DNA of 42,170 nucleotides from Polymyxa betae (taxonomy: Eukaryota; Endomyxa; Phytomyxea; Plasmodiophorida; Plasmodiophoridae), in contig RBZT01000798.1 of NCBI GenBank assembly GCA_003693705.1, positions 5,810-47,979 of the forward strand, in the 5' to 3' direction. Positions 1 to 10,924 of the stretch are shown here, piece after piece; the stretch's first letter is position 1, and every line of letters starts with the position of its first letter. A program made the position numbers and the translations under genes. The notes beneath the pieces are model-generated. The model saw nothing but the letters and a program-made list of their open reading frames with translations. It made no database searches and was not told where the DNA came from.

Positions 1-1
1 G

Positions 2-382
2 CCCCAGCTGAAATACGTTACAAAGCAGACAACCGCAAAGGCAGCAACACACTATGTCTCGTTGACCTCACTGGCAGAGTTTAATGCATTTGTAAAAATA
101 CTTCGAAATAAGGACAAGAATATTGACGGAGCGAATACTTGCAGATACGGGAGCTTTACCATCAATTGGGACAACAAACAGGTCATTGAATTGAGGGCTT
201 TTTCTTGTTTCTCCGCCTGTGCTACGAAAGGCATGATTTATGAATTATTTCTCACTCTCATTACAGCAGATAATGGAAAAAAGCAGAATTTTGTGAAAGT
301 AAATAATGCAAGGTATATTCCCAATCGAGATTTGATATCACCAGTCTCTGGGCAAAACATTTGGAAAAGTCGGAGCTCATAG
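2..382 (+). CDS. 3' part of unknown ORF, cut by window start
   Basis: The frame is open from the first bases of the window to a TAG at 380-382, about 126 codons. No in-frame ATG is needed before the window edge, so this is probably the end of a longer exon. The composition looks protein-like (mixed polar and hydrophobic, with a Cys-containing stretch near the middle), but I recognise no domain. A reverse ORF overlaps part of it and looks like a shadow. It could be a last exon or a chance ORF. Confidence 0.35.
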   Translation, partial: PQLKYVTKQTTAKAATHYVSLTSLAEFNAFVKILRNKDKNIDGANTCRYGSFTINWDNKQVIELRAFSCFSACATKGMIYELFLTLITADNGKKQNFVKVNNARYIPNRDLISPVSGQNIWKSRSS

Positions 383-963
383 CGCGCCGCTCGACGATAT
401 AGGGGCAGCGACAAGCGCAGAAGTGAGGAGAAAGGGGACCGACTTCAAGAACGATACTATACTAAAATTTTATGCCACAACATTTAGGTGAAACTGAGAT
501 TTGCCCAAAAGACAGTTTAATAGATCCGATAGAGAGGTAGCATCCAAGATCCGGATGAGAGGACTGAATCACGCAGATTACGGTCGTGACTCACATTAAG
601 GTTGAACGACTCATCAATGATCCGAAAATTTCTATCGAACAGATAGCGAAAGCACCACGCGGATAAACGAACATTATACGCCATCAATGAATTAGCTCTA
701 CCGGTAGTAAAGATAGAGAGTCTACTGACAGAATTATAGCAGACGTGAACTTGTGGTGTTTTAGTCTGAAGTGAGAGCGCTGCCCGCTGGGATGTGGAAG
801 TCAAACCTCAGCCGACCTCTGTCTTCAAGATCAATCTGAATGATAATGCCACTTTCGGGTCAAATTGCCGGGCTCGGCTGATTCAACAAAAACTGCGTCA
901 GTCAAACAGCGTCCGCGAAGGCTTCTGACCATCGTCGGTCGTCATTTTGAATTGAAGCGAATC
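383..963. other. Intergenic, with one weak reverse ORF
   Basis: I see no confident gene between the first ORF and the secreted-protein gene. On the minus strand 684-517 reads as a 55-residue ORF from an internal ATG, with plausible amino-acid composition but no recognisable motif. It could be a terminal exon. The plus-strand frame that runs into the next gene from 865 starts with TTG and is probably 5' UTR. Confidence 0.3.
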
Positions 964-3900
964 ATGAGATCTCTAGTGCTGCTGATAGGACTGCTTGCGT
1001 CCACGGTCCATGTTCTTGCTGCGGATCCTGAATTGGATTCCAACCTTCATCCCGGTGATGACGATTGTCGGAACTCGGAATCGGAGCCTTCCGATGTCGA
1101 TCAACCCCATCACCATGTTATAGCTCGCGATAAATATGAATCTCTGACCATGCTATGTGAATATCCGAGTGTATTTCTCAAATATTTACCTGATCATATT
1201 ATGGAGATCTCTTCTGGTCCAGAACTCAATCTATTGGCATCTTTCTGTCGATTCACCAAAAGAGACCAAAAGTTGCGCTTTCTGATTGCATCTTTCTGTA
1301 AATTTACCAAAAAGGACAACAAAATTCACGTTTACGTGAAAGATGATCTGTATGAGGTTATTAATGGAAGTGATCGAGATATTCGACTTGAAATATTGTA
1401 CTCATTATCATATATTAATGTGAATAATGATATACAATCACATATTATTAATAGATGTGGCCATGTTATATCACAAGATTTATTACATGCTGCATCATTA
1501 TCATATCAACATGTTTCTGAGTATCTCGTACACACATTTCCACTACGTCAACATGATCTATTACGCATAACTCTGTTTAATAATCTCGAGTTGAACGACC
1601 TCATTATGGAGCTTCTCCTTTCAGCCATTCCTCCAGCTGAATTTCCCAATATTTTATCTGATTTTGTTATATATCGGTAACAACATCATTATGATCGGAT
1701 TAAATCCCATTTCTTATCCACTTCAGGCGGCAACATTCGGCCAGTATTCCCTGGAATGTATTCGGACGTGTCATGGCTCAACATCTGAATATGATCCCCT
1801 TCACATCCGGAAGCGAATTTGTCCAATTTATGCTACAATCGATCGAGGATCAAATCTCCAATCTATCAGTAAGAATTCCCTTCTCTCCGGACGTACTGGT
1901 CCTTACGTTTCTCTTCATAGTCTTTCACGGACTATCAACATATTCAAACTACATTGTTGTTCTCTGCTATTTACATCTCTACACCTGATAACTTCAACGA
2001 TTCGCTCTACAAACTGATTGATCTCCTCACACATCCGGACCTGAAATGTATTTCTAACGGGCCAGTATTCCTCGACTCGATCTGTTCGCATTTCGTGGCT
2101 GTGCTTGGCGATGGTCAGCATAATCTGGAGTACTATTCCTTGTTTCGTCTTGTTAATGATCGATTCTGCAATGGAATCCTCAGCGAAGCTCTGCAATCGT
2201 CATCGTTTGTTAAATTTATCATCGCTCTGGACAAACTAACTTTCCTCTCTGTTGAGTCTCGAAACCAGATCGTTGCAGATCATATCGAAAGCCGCGGGCA
2301 TTTCAATAATTTCCGCCTGGACCTATTATTGAAGTCTTTGGATCGCAGTGAGAGTTTGGCAGTTATTGATTCAATAGTGAGATCCATGTAACATTACTAT
2401 TGACATTATCGAACTCAATCTGACATATTGTTCAGAGCGAGGTCATTCTCTCTAAACCAGAATCATTTATACACGGAGTTCCTGGTGCATCTTTATAATT
2501 TCGCTCTAAATCATGACTTCCTGCAGGATCTGATGTTTACACTTTCCACACGCTATTTCAGGTACAGATTACGTTTCCGCTCTAAATGTTCCTCAATTTA
2601 TTCGTGCTCAGCAATGAAGCTAATATTTATACTCTCTTCTTTCTAATCCAACAATGTTCCGACGAATTCATTAATACGCCTAAAAATCGAACAGTCATCA
2701 ACTACATTTTCGAACTCCATACGATTATGTTCAATAATGATATTGTCCGCACAATTGTTACATCTGTATTACAACGTTTAACTGCTGAATCGCTCGCAGC
2801 GGTTTTTGAGAGACTTCTAAGGTCTGAACTGTATCGAAATATTGTGACATCTTAAATCTCAATTATGTTACAGTTCCGGTGGATATCGTATCTTCAATGA
2901 GATCAGCGCGGGTTGGTCCCAAGAAAATGCCCGAGAATTCCAAATCGCTTCCCTATTAACCGTCGATCCTCATATATGGGCGCTCACATTCCGGACCCAG
3001 ATCACAGAGCAGATTACTGAGCGCGGCCTTCATGCTTTTTGTCAATCCTGGTTCCGACATCGGAACCAGAACAGCGTGGCCAAATGTCGTCGTGCAGTTG
3101 TGTGGATGCTTTGGTGTAACGAAGGTGAACAATTTCTGCAACTTCCGGACTTGCTCGATCTACTCGACTACGCACCTAGATTGCATTTGTATATATTGAG
3201 CTAGGGTTTATGAATAGCCCTGTCTGACATTCATTCTTAGACTAATCAACGACTTCGGCAACTTTCAACGGTTACTATGTTACCTACTTGATCAGAACCC
3301 TCAAACCCCATATCGCCTGTCACCCTTTGTTGGAGTTGTGCTGCGTTCAGACCGCCCTGGAATGTTCTACGAGATTATCCGTCACTGGTAACGTTACAGA
3401 TTTGTGTAATGTTATCTCATTGTCTCATTCCATTCAGTTACAGCTCGAATGATGATTTCACTGCCGACCAGCACGACCAACGACGTCTGTTCTGTCTTCA
3501 ACTTTATTTGGATCTGGTCCAGTATTACCCATCAATGGCTAACAGGGCGATTTGTAGGTCGCAAGTAGCCGAAGCTGTCGATTCTTCCATCGTTTCATCA
3601 CTTCTGCGGGATGTCTTGCTAAAGTATCATAATTTTGTTTAATCTTGCTTATGTTTCTTAATGATCCTTTGTAGGATGGCTACGGATATGTCTCGGGAGC
3701 TAAAACTAAATGATGACCTTCTGCTGAGGATCTCGCAGTTCTATTCCAATGATCTTCTATTATCACTACTTGATCAGAACCCACAACTCCCATATCGCCT
3801 TTCACATTTTGCTCAGATTCTGCGGCATTTAGAACGTCCTGAAAATTTCTACGAGATTATCCTTCACTGGTAACATTACAGATTTTGTATTGTAATTGTA

Positions 3901-6119
3901 TCTTATTGTCTCATACCATTTAGTTACAACCCGAATGGTGATTTGACTGCAGACCTGCACGACCGCCGACGCCGGCTCTGTCTTGATCTGTTTTTGGATC
4001 TGGTAAAATGTTACGGATATATGGCAACCGAGTGGGTTTGTAGTTCAGAAATAGACGCAGCTGTCGGTTCTTCCATCGTTACGTCACTCCTGCGGGATGC
4101 CTTGCAACTGTAACATATCTCTTTCAGATCTTGCTTATGTTACCCCCTGATCCCTTGTAGGATGGCTACGGACCTGTCTCGAAAGATAGCCCTCAAGGAT
4201 GACCTTCTGTTGAAATTCTCGCAGGTCTATTCCAATGACCTTCTATTCTCACTATTTGATCAAAACCCACAACTGCCATATCGCTTCTCTCCCTTTGCTC
4301 AGGTTCTGCTGCGTTTAAAGCGTCCTGAAATGTTCTACGAGATTATCCGTCACTGGTAACATTACAGATATGCGTAATTTTCTGTATCTGTCTCATTCCA
4401 TTTAGTTACAGCCCGAATGGCGAATTGACTGCTGTCCTGGTCGACCGCCGACGCCGGTCCTGTCTCGATCTGTTTTTGGACCTGGTAGATTGTGACCCAG
4501 AAATGGCAGCCAAGTGGGTTTGTTGCTCGCAAGTTGTCGCGGCTGTCGATTCTTCCATTGCTACAACACTTTTGCGCGATGTATTGCAAAAGTAACATAA
4601 TCCTCTCCGATCTTGATTCTGTTTCCCAATATTTCCTTGTAGGATGGCTACGGACTTGTCTAGGCCGCTAAAATTATATGGTGACCTGGTGTCGAGAATC
4701 ATACAGCTCTATTCAAAAGATCTTCCACGGTCACGTCAGAAGTGGCTGCAGAACATCAGTGTGATGATTGATATTCCGTCGAACCGCGCTCGTCACCTCG
4801 TCCTCCTCATTCTCACGAAGTTCCCGTCGCATTTTGTACTGAATCATTTCGTTGTCATCGAGCGCCTGATTCGAGAGATGCCACTCACGGACTTTAACCG
4901 AATCTTCGCCTCTAAATCCATCTTCTGGCATCTGTTACTGGCTTTAAATGAAGAGGAGTAAGCGAAACCCTAACACTCATTGTACTCTAATTGCTTTCAT
5001 TAGCCTTAACTTTACCACGGACATTGTCCAGTATATCATTGAAAACTCGTCCCTTTCCGTGATCATCTCCAAATCCGATTTTCTGGAAATATTACCCAAA
5101 TTGAATCAAACTCCGTTGCGTTTATTAAGCCGCTGTATCTGCTCTATATGGTTCGGCCGGATTCTCAGACCACGGACTTTATGTTGAAATTCAGTTAGGT
5201 CTCAGGGGGCTGCGCCTCAGTCTGCAACAGACCGAGCTGCACTCGGACTGGTTTTGATCACCATCATTCATCATCGTCTTTTGGCTCCGAGGACATATCC
5301 GGATTCGGTGTTTGTGGAGCTCAATTCGTGCCTGAATCCGGATTCGGTGATTGTGGAGCTCAATTCGTGCCTGAATCACATCCTGTAACGTAGAGTAACG
5401 ATTTCAGGGCAGTGGTCTGACTCTGTGACAGGAACTTGAGTTTTGATGAACGTTCGTTGCGGAACTATCAATTAGCCGCTTTGAAAGGGTCGCCTTTGGC
5501 ATTCTGTGTCGCCTTTCCACTGTCTGATGGTTTTACAGCATCGTTGAACTTAAAAAACGATCACTCTTTGGCTCTGCGGGTTACGATGGTTTTTATCGGT
5601 TGGCACCCTCTTACATGCAGGTTAAGAATAAAGTTCGAGATCTCGAGGAGAGGTTGTTTCGTTGCTTCGTCGCCAACTTCAATCTATCTGATAATGTTAT
5701 GTTACAGAATATGTCCGCTTGAGTATTCAGCAGAGGACTTTCACCCCGAAAAGCTCCCTTTCAGGTCGGTTTTCGATACCACGGAATCGTCTGCCTGATT
5801 TCTGAGCCTTCATTACAGAATCATGGAGTCTGAAGCTATCGTACATATGATATTACGGCTTCAATTGGACTTCCAGGATGAGTCACATCGGTTGCTCATC
5901 GAGTATGGACTGCGGAGTTTCGGCTCGGAACGGCTCGTTGAAATTGATATGCTGAAGCGTTTGCTGGAGCTTTATCAAAGAACGGATGCGTCTTGGTGGA
6001 AGAGAATTCTCTGGTTTAAACCCATATCTGGGCAAGTCCGTAAGCTTTTGGGGCGAAGTAGCCGAAGAGCGGATGTGAAGAATTTCTTTGCATCCAATCA
6101 GATATTTTGGTTTGTCTGA
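964..6119 (+). CDS. Large secreted helical-repeat protein, 17 exons
   Basis: Exons: 964-1676, 1727-1868, 1921-2387, 2436-2561, 2612-2821, 2874-3188, 3241-3387, 3438-3623, 3675-3869, 3924-4109, 4161-4355, 4406-4591, 4643-4957, 5004-5134, 5195-5384, 5432-5764, 5819-6119. All 16 introns are GT-AG and 46-60 nt long. Phase agrees at every junction and the spliced length is 4338 nt (1,445 residues plus TGA). An extra 87-nt in-frame intron at 5621-5707 is possible. The ATG at 964 is chosen because it opens a clear signal peptide (MRSLVLLIGLL...VLA, cleavage before ADPE); the frame before it has only a TTG. The mature protein is Leu/Ile/Phe-rich and looks all-helical, like ankyrin or HEAT-type repeats, without a clean consensus. 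Residues around 90-125 hold a 17-residue tandem duplication (LLASFCRF / LIASFCKF). Exons 7-12 are tandem exon-pair copies. The role is unknown; I infer a secreted or surface protein. Confidence 0.75.
3241..4735 (+). repeat. Tandem exon-pair duplication, about 484 bp per unit
   Basis: Units begin at about 3241 (first copy, shortened at its 5' end), 3675, 4161 and 4643 (only the start is conserved). Each unit holds exon A, ending ...YEII-HC with a phase-2 intron inside the Cys codon, and exon B, ending ...LLRD with a phase-1 or phase-2 intron, plus both roughly 50-nt introns. Copies 2 and 3 start 486 bp apart and copies 3 and 4 start 482 bp apart. Exon lengths are 195 and 186 nt in each full copy. 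Frame is preserved, so each duplication added about 127 residues. Copies differ by scattered substitutions, so this is not a recent assembly artefact. Confidence 0.85.
5298..5375 (+). repeat. 39-bp direct repeat x2, in frame
   Basis: Two adjacent 39-bp copies (5298-5336 and 5337-5375) differ at one visible position. Inside exon 15 of the large secreted gene they encode a 13-residue duplication (PDSVFVELNSCLN, then PDSVIVELNSCLN). The length is a multiple of three, so the frame survives, which supports this stretch as coding. Confidence 0.85.
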
Positions 6120-6300
6120 ATGAAAAGTTTCAGACTTCAGCAACTATGCTTAACTTTGAAAGTTTTTTATAAAGAATTTCAAGCTGCCATTCGGGTATTA
6201 CACGTTAATGAGTTGTATCACCGAACGGATTCGTCTTGGCTTGAGAATAATCTCCTGTTTAAATACATATTTGTGAAGTCCGTGATCTGATGGCTCAGAG
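6120..6300 (+). pseudogene. Decayed extra copy of the last exon's repeat
   Basis: After the TGA at 6117-6119 the same frame stays open to a TGA near 6290. Its end (ELYHRTDSSWLENNLLFKY) resembles ELYQRTDASWWKRILWFKP inside the preceding exon, and the DNA at about 5968-6055 and 6208-6295 matches with scattered differences. I read it as a leftover tandem copy of the C-terminal repeat, now separated from the gene by a stop. A spliced extension of the gene is the alternative. Confidence 0.5.
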
Positions 6301-6366
6301 GCTATGAAGGACAATGGTTTGAAGGAATTGTACGGATCCAATTGAATTTGAAAATGAGCAGATTAA

Positions 6367-6990
6367 ATTTTCAAGCAACTTGTTCAGCTGGAAAGTCTCG
6401 AAGCCGGTTCAGACGGATATATCGCCGGAAATGATCGAACGCACAGTCCGCTCGATCCAAACCGCATCGGACAAAAATCAACCGGAAACCCGATTATAAA
6501 AGAAGCTCAGCTATGCAACAAACTACAGTACCTACATCTTCACCGCGGACATCTTATGCAAATGATTGTGCGTATTGGTCCAGTGTATCGATGTACATAG
6601 AAAGCGATCGCAGCCTATCAGAAACAGGATACAGTCGTACGGCAGAGAGTCGAAGAACCAGGTAAATGTAACATTATTAGACTTGGGGGTCTGCGTGCGT
6701 CAATCCTAAACAAGCAAATCATCGAGCGATTATTTGTATGCATTGTTGAGCGTTACTCCGAAATGCTGACTGATCACGGCCTAGAACATTGTCTCGCACT
6801 GCATGTTCGAATGCGCTATAGCAATGGCCAATCGCGCCAGTCATTTTTTCGAGAAGAAGACTTGGACGAGTTGTCATACGACATTGGGGTGTTTTACGCT
6901 AAAAACTCGAAAAAAATATCTTCACGATTAAAGAGCACTGGCAGGACGTGGACCAGAATGAAAATGTTCCCGGAACGCTCACCATCATAG
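6367..6990 (+). pseudogene. Long ORF with a single in-frame TAG
   Basis: One frame is open for 208 codons from 6367 to the stop at 6988-6990, except for one TAG at 6598-6600. The predicted protein is well mixed and looks genuine on both sides of the stop (for example ESLEAGSDGYIAGNDRTHSP before it and IIERLFVCIVERYSEMLTDH after it). I do not recognise a family. A short in-frame intron ending at the TAG (18 or 33 nt) would remove the stop but is shorter than the introns nearby. It ends 24 nt before tRNA-Ile. It is either a recently broken gene or an exon with atypical splicing. Confidence 0.45.
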
Positions 6991-7014
6991 CGAAGCAAAT
7001 TTCATCAGCAGCGG

Positions 7015-7087
7015 GCTCTGCTAGCTCAGTTGGTAGAGCATTGGTCTAATAAGCCAAAGGTCGTCGGTTCGAGCCCGGCGCGGAGCA
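7015..7087 (+). tRNA. tRNA-Ile (anticodon AAT)
   Basis: A full cloverleaf is visible in 73 nt. The acceptor stem GCTCTGC pairs with GCGGAGC with one G-T, and the D stem is GCTC/GAGC. The anticodon stem TTGGT/GCCAA has the loop CTAATAA with anticodon AAT at 7048-7050. The T arm is GTCGG-TTCGAGC-CCGGC, and the discriminator is A. No intron. A run of six T at 7092-7097 fits a Pol III terminator. Confidence 0.95.
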
Positions 7088-8409
7088 TTTCTTTTTTCAG
7101 TCCGTCATCCTTTTGCGGAAATCAGAAATAGGTCCCATAACTGGTGCATGCGTAATCCTTAATACATAACATGATCCATGTGCCTGATCATTATCAAGAT
7201 CATACTTGTACAGGATTCTCCTGTCTAGTCATACCCAAATATGACAGATCTACCAACCTGGACGGTGACCGTAAAGGTACGATCACTTAGCGTGAGGCTG
7301 GAACTCATTGTATGAACACAATGGGCTTCCACGATGAACGTATCACTTGCTATCATTCCAGCTTGTGATTGTCATCGTATCAGTCTGACAGTTTCATCAA
7401 AAAACTAAATCGAATCAGCACTTTCATCGTACACATTGTCATCGAATTTGGCATTTTCCCTCATATTGACATTCTTTTTCAAAAGTAACAAGAATTCTCT
7501 GGGCTCTTTTTCGTTTCGTAGTCGAGCTCCCACAGTGGCATATCATCAAAAAATTCGCTTACTTTATCCCTAAGGGTTTTTCAGGCCTTTTTTGAGAGTT
7601 CCAGTTAAACCACTCAAATCCTCAGAAAATCCATGTACGGTACTGTACGACAATATTGTTTTTGCAACTGGTTCTGTGAAGTCACAGCAGGTCGGAATAG
7701 GTTTGAACACAAAATCTTTATTGACGGGTTTTGACCAAAATCCCGTTGCACGAAAACTGGATTAACGGGACCAACATGGAAAACATCATATTTTCACGTG
7801 TTGCCCGGCAGTGGGATCGCCAATAAAGGCGACCATTTTTGTGATTTGTTCAAAGTTCACATCTGTACTGATAATTCAAAACAGATCGTTGACAAGCTGG
7901 GGCTATGTTTATTGATTTGATACGTTTGCGAACCATACAATAATTGAGTGGCAGCACTACGACTTGCAGTGCGCATTGAATACAATTATTGGAACGCTAT
8001 CATGAATTCAATCTCGAGGTCACAGAAGTGTAACGTGTCCTGCGACGGACTGACTGAACAGCCTCCCTGGATGAAATACAATGTTCATCACCATTGCATT
8101 CCGTCACGCCGATGATCGCTCTTTAATTACGAAATTGAACTCTTTCCGGAGGTTTGGTAAAATATATCTGCTACGTTTTATATTGGTGTTTGATGTCTCC
8201 GACTGCTGCTGGCTTCTGAATTTATTGATCATGGAGATCACTATGATCCTTCTACGCTTTCCTTGTCATTTGCGAACGCGATAGCATCTTGGCTGTTTTT
8301 AGCAATGAGTACGTCAACGGGTAACGACAAGTCCAGCGATCTCGAAAAAATTCAAACGGCGTCACCAACTATGCAAGACGGTCGAACGTTTTGTCCACTA
8401 GTGGATAGA
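7088..8409. other. Gene-poor stretch with short coding-like fragments
   Basis: No complete gene could be built. On the minus strand, about 7575-7479 reads as a convincing short exon (KVSEFFDDMPLWELDYE...), preceded by a TTAG acceptor. Minus-strand 7340-7216 holds another open segment (DTFIVEAHCVHTMSSSLTLS...). On the plus strand 7632-7921 is open from an ATG with one internal TGA. These may be exons of a spliced gene or decayed remnants. The rest shows nothing I can name. Confidence 0.3.
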
Positions 8410-8510
8410 GGCCGCGCTGTCCCCTAGTGGACACCCTCGTCACAGCTATCCACTAGTAGACAGCGCGGCCTCAATCCACTATACTTTGTATGGGATCTGC
8501 TCGTTGTCTT
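8410..8510 (+). repeat. Left terminal inverted repeat
   Basis: Pairs with 9538-9638 at about 94 percent identity by eye. It contains an internal hairpin whose arms start GGCCGCGCTGTCC and end GACAGCGCGGCC. Confidence 0.85.
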
Positions 8511-8554
8511 GGTCGATTCAGCGTTTCTGTGCCTTGCAACTTCCAATCACACCA

Positions 8555-8710
8555 ATGGATAAGGCACCTTCGACTTTAGTCGTAGTTAAAGGAAAAATCA
8601 AATACGGCGCCGAAATTCTGAAGCAAGCTCTCCCTCAAATTGCCGGCATATTGGTGTCCTTAATAAATTCTGTTCGAAAGTATGGGCGTTTCTTGCTTCC
8701 AGCCCTATGA
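8555..8710 (+). CDS. Small ORF inside the TIR element
   Basis: ATG to TGA, 51 residues. It starts MDKAPSTLVVVKGKIKYGA and has a hydrophobic, possibly amphipathic second half (PQIAGILVSLINSVRKYGRF). It could be an exon of a hidden spliced gene or a chance ORF. No family recognised. Confidence 0.25.
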   Translation: MDKAPSTLVVVKGKIKYGAEILKQALPQIAGILVSLINSVRKYGRFLLPAL

Positions 8711-9537
8711 TTGTCGGTTGGAACACTCCTATTCAGAATACAAATTGGAAAGTGGCAGATTATACTTGGCTAATTTAAAAAATTTTATCTGCCCGTCAGG
8801 TTTCAAGTTCGCATCCAGTTTGATTTCTGTAAGGCCACAAAACGAATTGATGTTTAAATTGTCTATTGCGTGGTTGTGATCTAAGCATTGTTTGAGAATA
8901 CAGCAATCTACACTGTTGCGATCGAATCCGAATTGAATAAACCAACAACAGTTCGATTTTCCGTTCATGCTTTCGCAGCCGTTACCGGCGCCTTTGTAAT
9001 TGTAATAGATCTTCCCTCGCTGTTAAATTTAGAACTAGGGTTATGTACAGGATGAGGATGAGAGTCAATGAATCTGTGCGCATTGACTGCCACCACAAAA
9101 CCAGAAGTTCGGGACAGTTCTCGGACGCATCCCACTTGCAGTTCGCCAGAGCTGAAGTGCTTGCCAACTTCAAACTGGCTCTGATCGGTTGAAGAAATTT
9201 TTCAGATCGTGATCGTGATCGTCTTCGTCATCCTCGATCGCTACTCGCAGATGCTCTGGCAGTCTTCCAAGAACTCATCCATTCGTTTTTGAAAATTGTT
9301 TTCATCTTTTTAAAATATATGCTCTTGCACTCCTGATGCAGGATCCGCAAAATCTGCAGTCGTGGCATTCGGTAAATCGTTCTGCGGCGGCGACTTTTCC
9401 CCGTTCCTTGCCACATTGCCCCCAGTCCAAATTCTCCAGAAAGAGTTCACTATAAAGTTGCGCTCACGGACACTAGCTAGGTTTCAGGCGATTATTGGTG
9501 TAAGGGCGGCAGGATTCACTTCGATTTCCACTAAATT

Positions 9538-9638
9538 AAGACAGCGAGAAGATCCCATACAAAGAATAGTGGATTGAGGCCGCGCTGTCCAATAGTGGAT
9601 AGCTGTGACGAGGGTGTCCACTACGGGACAGCGCGGCC
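9538..9638 (-). repeat. Right terminal inverted repeat
   Basis: Inverted copy of 8410-8510. The coding frame of the neighbouring ankyrin-type ORF opens within this repeat, after a TAG at 9593-9595. Confidence 0.85.
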
Positions 9639-10432
9639 CCGACTTCGTCTCCCGTGTCTACCATCTCTCCTACCGATTCGACCCCGACCTCACCATCACA
9701 GATTTCATCCGCTTTCCGCACGACCAGCTCGCCGTACTGGCCCGCGTCTTCCCGAACCACGTTGTCCCCTGGATGATATTCTGTCAGTGGCGGATCAGCC
9801 AGGAGCTGAACTTGGCCTTTGATCAAAACCGGCTTTGGGGATTCACGATTCTGTCCAACATATTCCAAAACCGGACGCTGTTCCTGCGCTATGTGGACCC
9901 GGCCGCGCTGGCGGACTCCGAGGTTCTCCGCATGCTTCTGCGGCTCGGGGTCCGATTCCGCCTGCACGAAATCACGCAAATCACGCACGACCCTGAAACG
10001 CTGCGGACGTGCTGGCCCTACCTGGATAAGCAGTACCGTCAGTTCTGCCAGCAAGCGTTACAGCATCTGCGAGAGGACCAGCTCATGGAGCTGTTGAAGT
10101 GCGTGATGTTCGAACCACGCCCGGACGGCACTTGGGACGTTCCGGACCGGTGGCAGGGGTGGGTGACGCAGGAGGCCGCATTCCTCGATTTCATGCGCCG
10201 GGCGATCCTGCCGAATCTCGTCAATGACGGCATCGATGTGGGCGCCAAGACCATGCTCGACTGCGCTGCCAAGGAAGGGGCCACAACCATTGTCGAGTTT
10301 CTGATGAGCGTGCCGCGTTTGAATCTTTATATGAAAGATGATGCCGGAAAGACTGCATTGGATTATGCGGAGCAACCGTCCGCCGTTTACGACTTGCTAA
10401 GGGCGGCCGGCGCGTACGTCGGCGATAACTAA
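9596..10432 (+). CDS. Ankyrin-type repeat protein, 5' end replaced by element
   Basis: The frame is open from 9596 to the TAA at 10430-10432 (278 codons). It is GC-richer than its surroundings and strongly protein-like. The C-terminal third matches ankyrin repeats (TMLDCAAKEGATTIVEFLMS, then DDAGKTALDYAEQPSAVYDL). The N-terminal part is helical, in the style of the other repeat proteins in this window. There is no ATG before the Met near 9772. The first codons lie inside the transposon's right terminal repeat, so the original start has probably been lost or displaced. Possible states are a truncated gene, a gene started within the element, or an exon spliced to an upstream exon I cannot see. 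Confidence 0.65.
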   Translation, partial: WIAVTRVSTTGQRGPDFVSRVYHLSYRFDPDLTITDFIRFPHDQLAVLARVFPNHVVPWMIFCQWRISQELNLAFDQNRLWGFTILSNIFQNRTLFLRYVDPAALADSEVLRMLLRLGVRFRLHEITQITHDPETLRTCWPYLDKQYRQFCQQALQHLREDQLMELLKCVMFEPRPDGTWDVPDRWQGWVTQEAAFLDFMRRAILPNLVNDGIDVGAKTMLDCAAKEGATTIVEFLMSVPRLNLYMKDDAGKTALDYAEQPSAVYDLLRAAGAYVGDN

Positions 10433-10924
10433 AGCTGTTTCATAAAGTGTTTAAGTGATTATTTGAAATTTGTGTGCTCATTGGCTGGATTCCATCATCG
10501 TGAGGCTTGAAGTTGAACGGCTTGAGAGAGCAAGTCAGATCGGCTCAGTCTGTCTCGGCTCGGCTGATGAGTCCGCGTCTACAGGCCAGGAGGCCAAGTC
10601 GGTCGGTGGAAAAGGCCAGTATCAGATATACATACTGTACCGGACATCTTAATCCTGCGATGCGGTTGAAAATACTAAGCTTGGATAGAAATTATTCCGA
10701 ACAAGAATTTATTACTAAAGCAAAAACTTATCAGCACACAGAATTTTGTCCCTGGTTCTGTATGGAGATACCCAGTAACAAGACAATTTCAGTGAGCACT
10801 TTTGTTTCGTTCGCAGTTTTTTGCCTTAAAGAGTAAAAAAATGTATAACGTAGCGAGTAACTGAGCGCTTGAGTCGATGTATGGAAACCATTGCTTGATT
10901 ATTGAATAATTTTCCAAAATTTCC
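10433..10924. other. Intergenic
   Basis: No firm gene. A short plus-strand stretch from the ATG at 10661 (MRLKILSLDRNYSEQEF...) is coding-like and could be a first exon of the next model, but I found no splice that joins them convincingly. Confidence 0.3.

Larger units (their letters stand above)
8410..9638. mobile_element. 1.2-kb element with 101-bp terminal inverted repeats
   Basis: Positions 8410-8510 match the reverse complement of 9538-9638 with about six differences, leaving a 1,027-bp interior. Each terminal repeat is itself a foldback: GGCCGCGCTGTCC...TAGTGGA pairs with TCCACTA...GACAGCGCGGCC around a loop of about 17 nt. This is the layout of a foldback or MITE-like non-autonomous DNA transposon. 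I see no transposase and no convincing target-site duplication. An extra TCCACTAGTGGA palindrome lies just outside the left end (8393-8404). A 51-codon ORF (8555-8710) inside is too short to be a transposase. Confidence 0.75.

Noticed and set aside
865-963. Upstream extension of the large gene to 865
   Set aside because: The first codon is TTG and the extension would bury the signal peptide; the ATG at 964 fits better.
5004-5187. End of the large secreted gene at the TGA at 5185-5187
   Set aside because: A 60-nt intron starting at 5135 removes it, and the next three exons continue in matching phase with coding composition and an in-frame 39-bp duplication.
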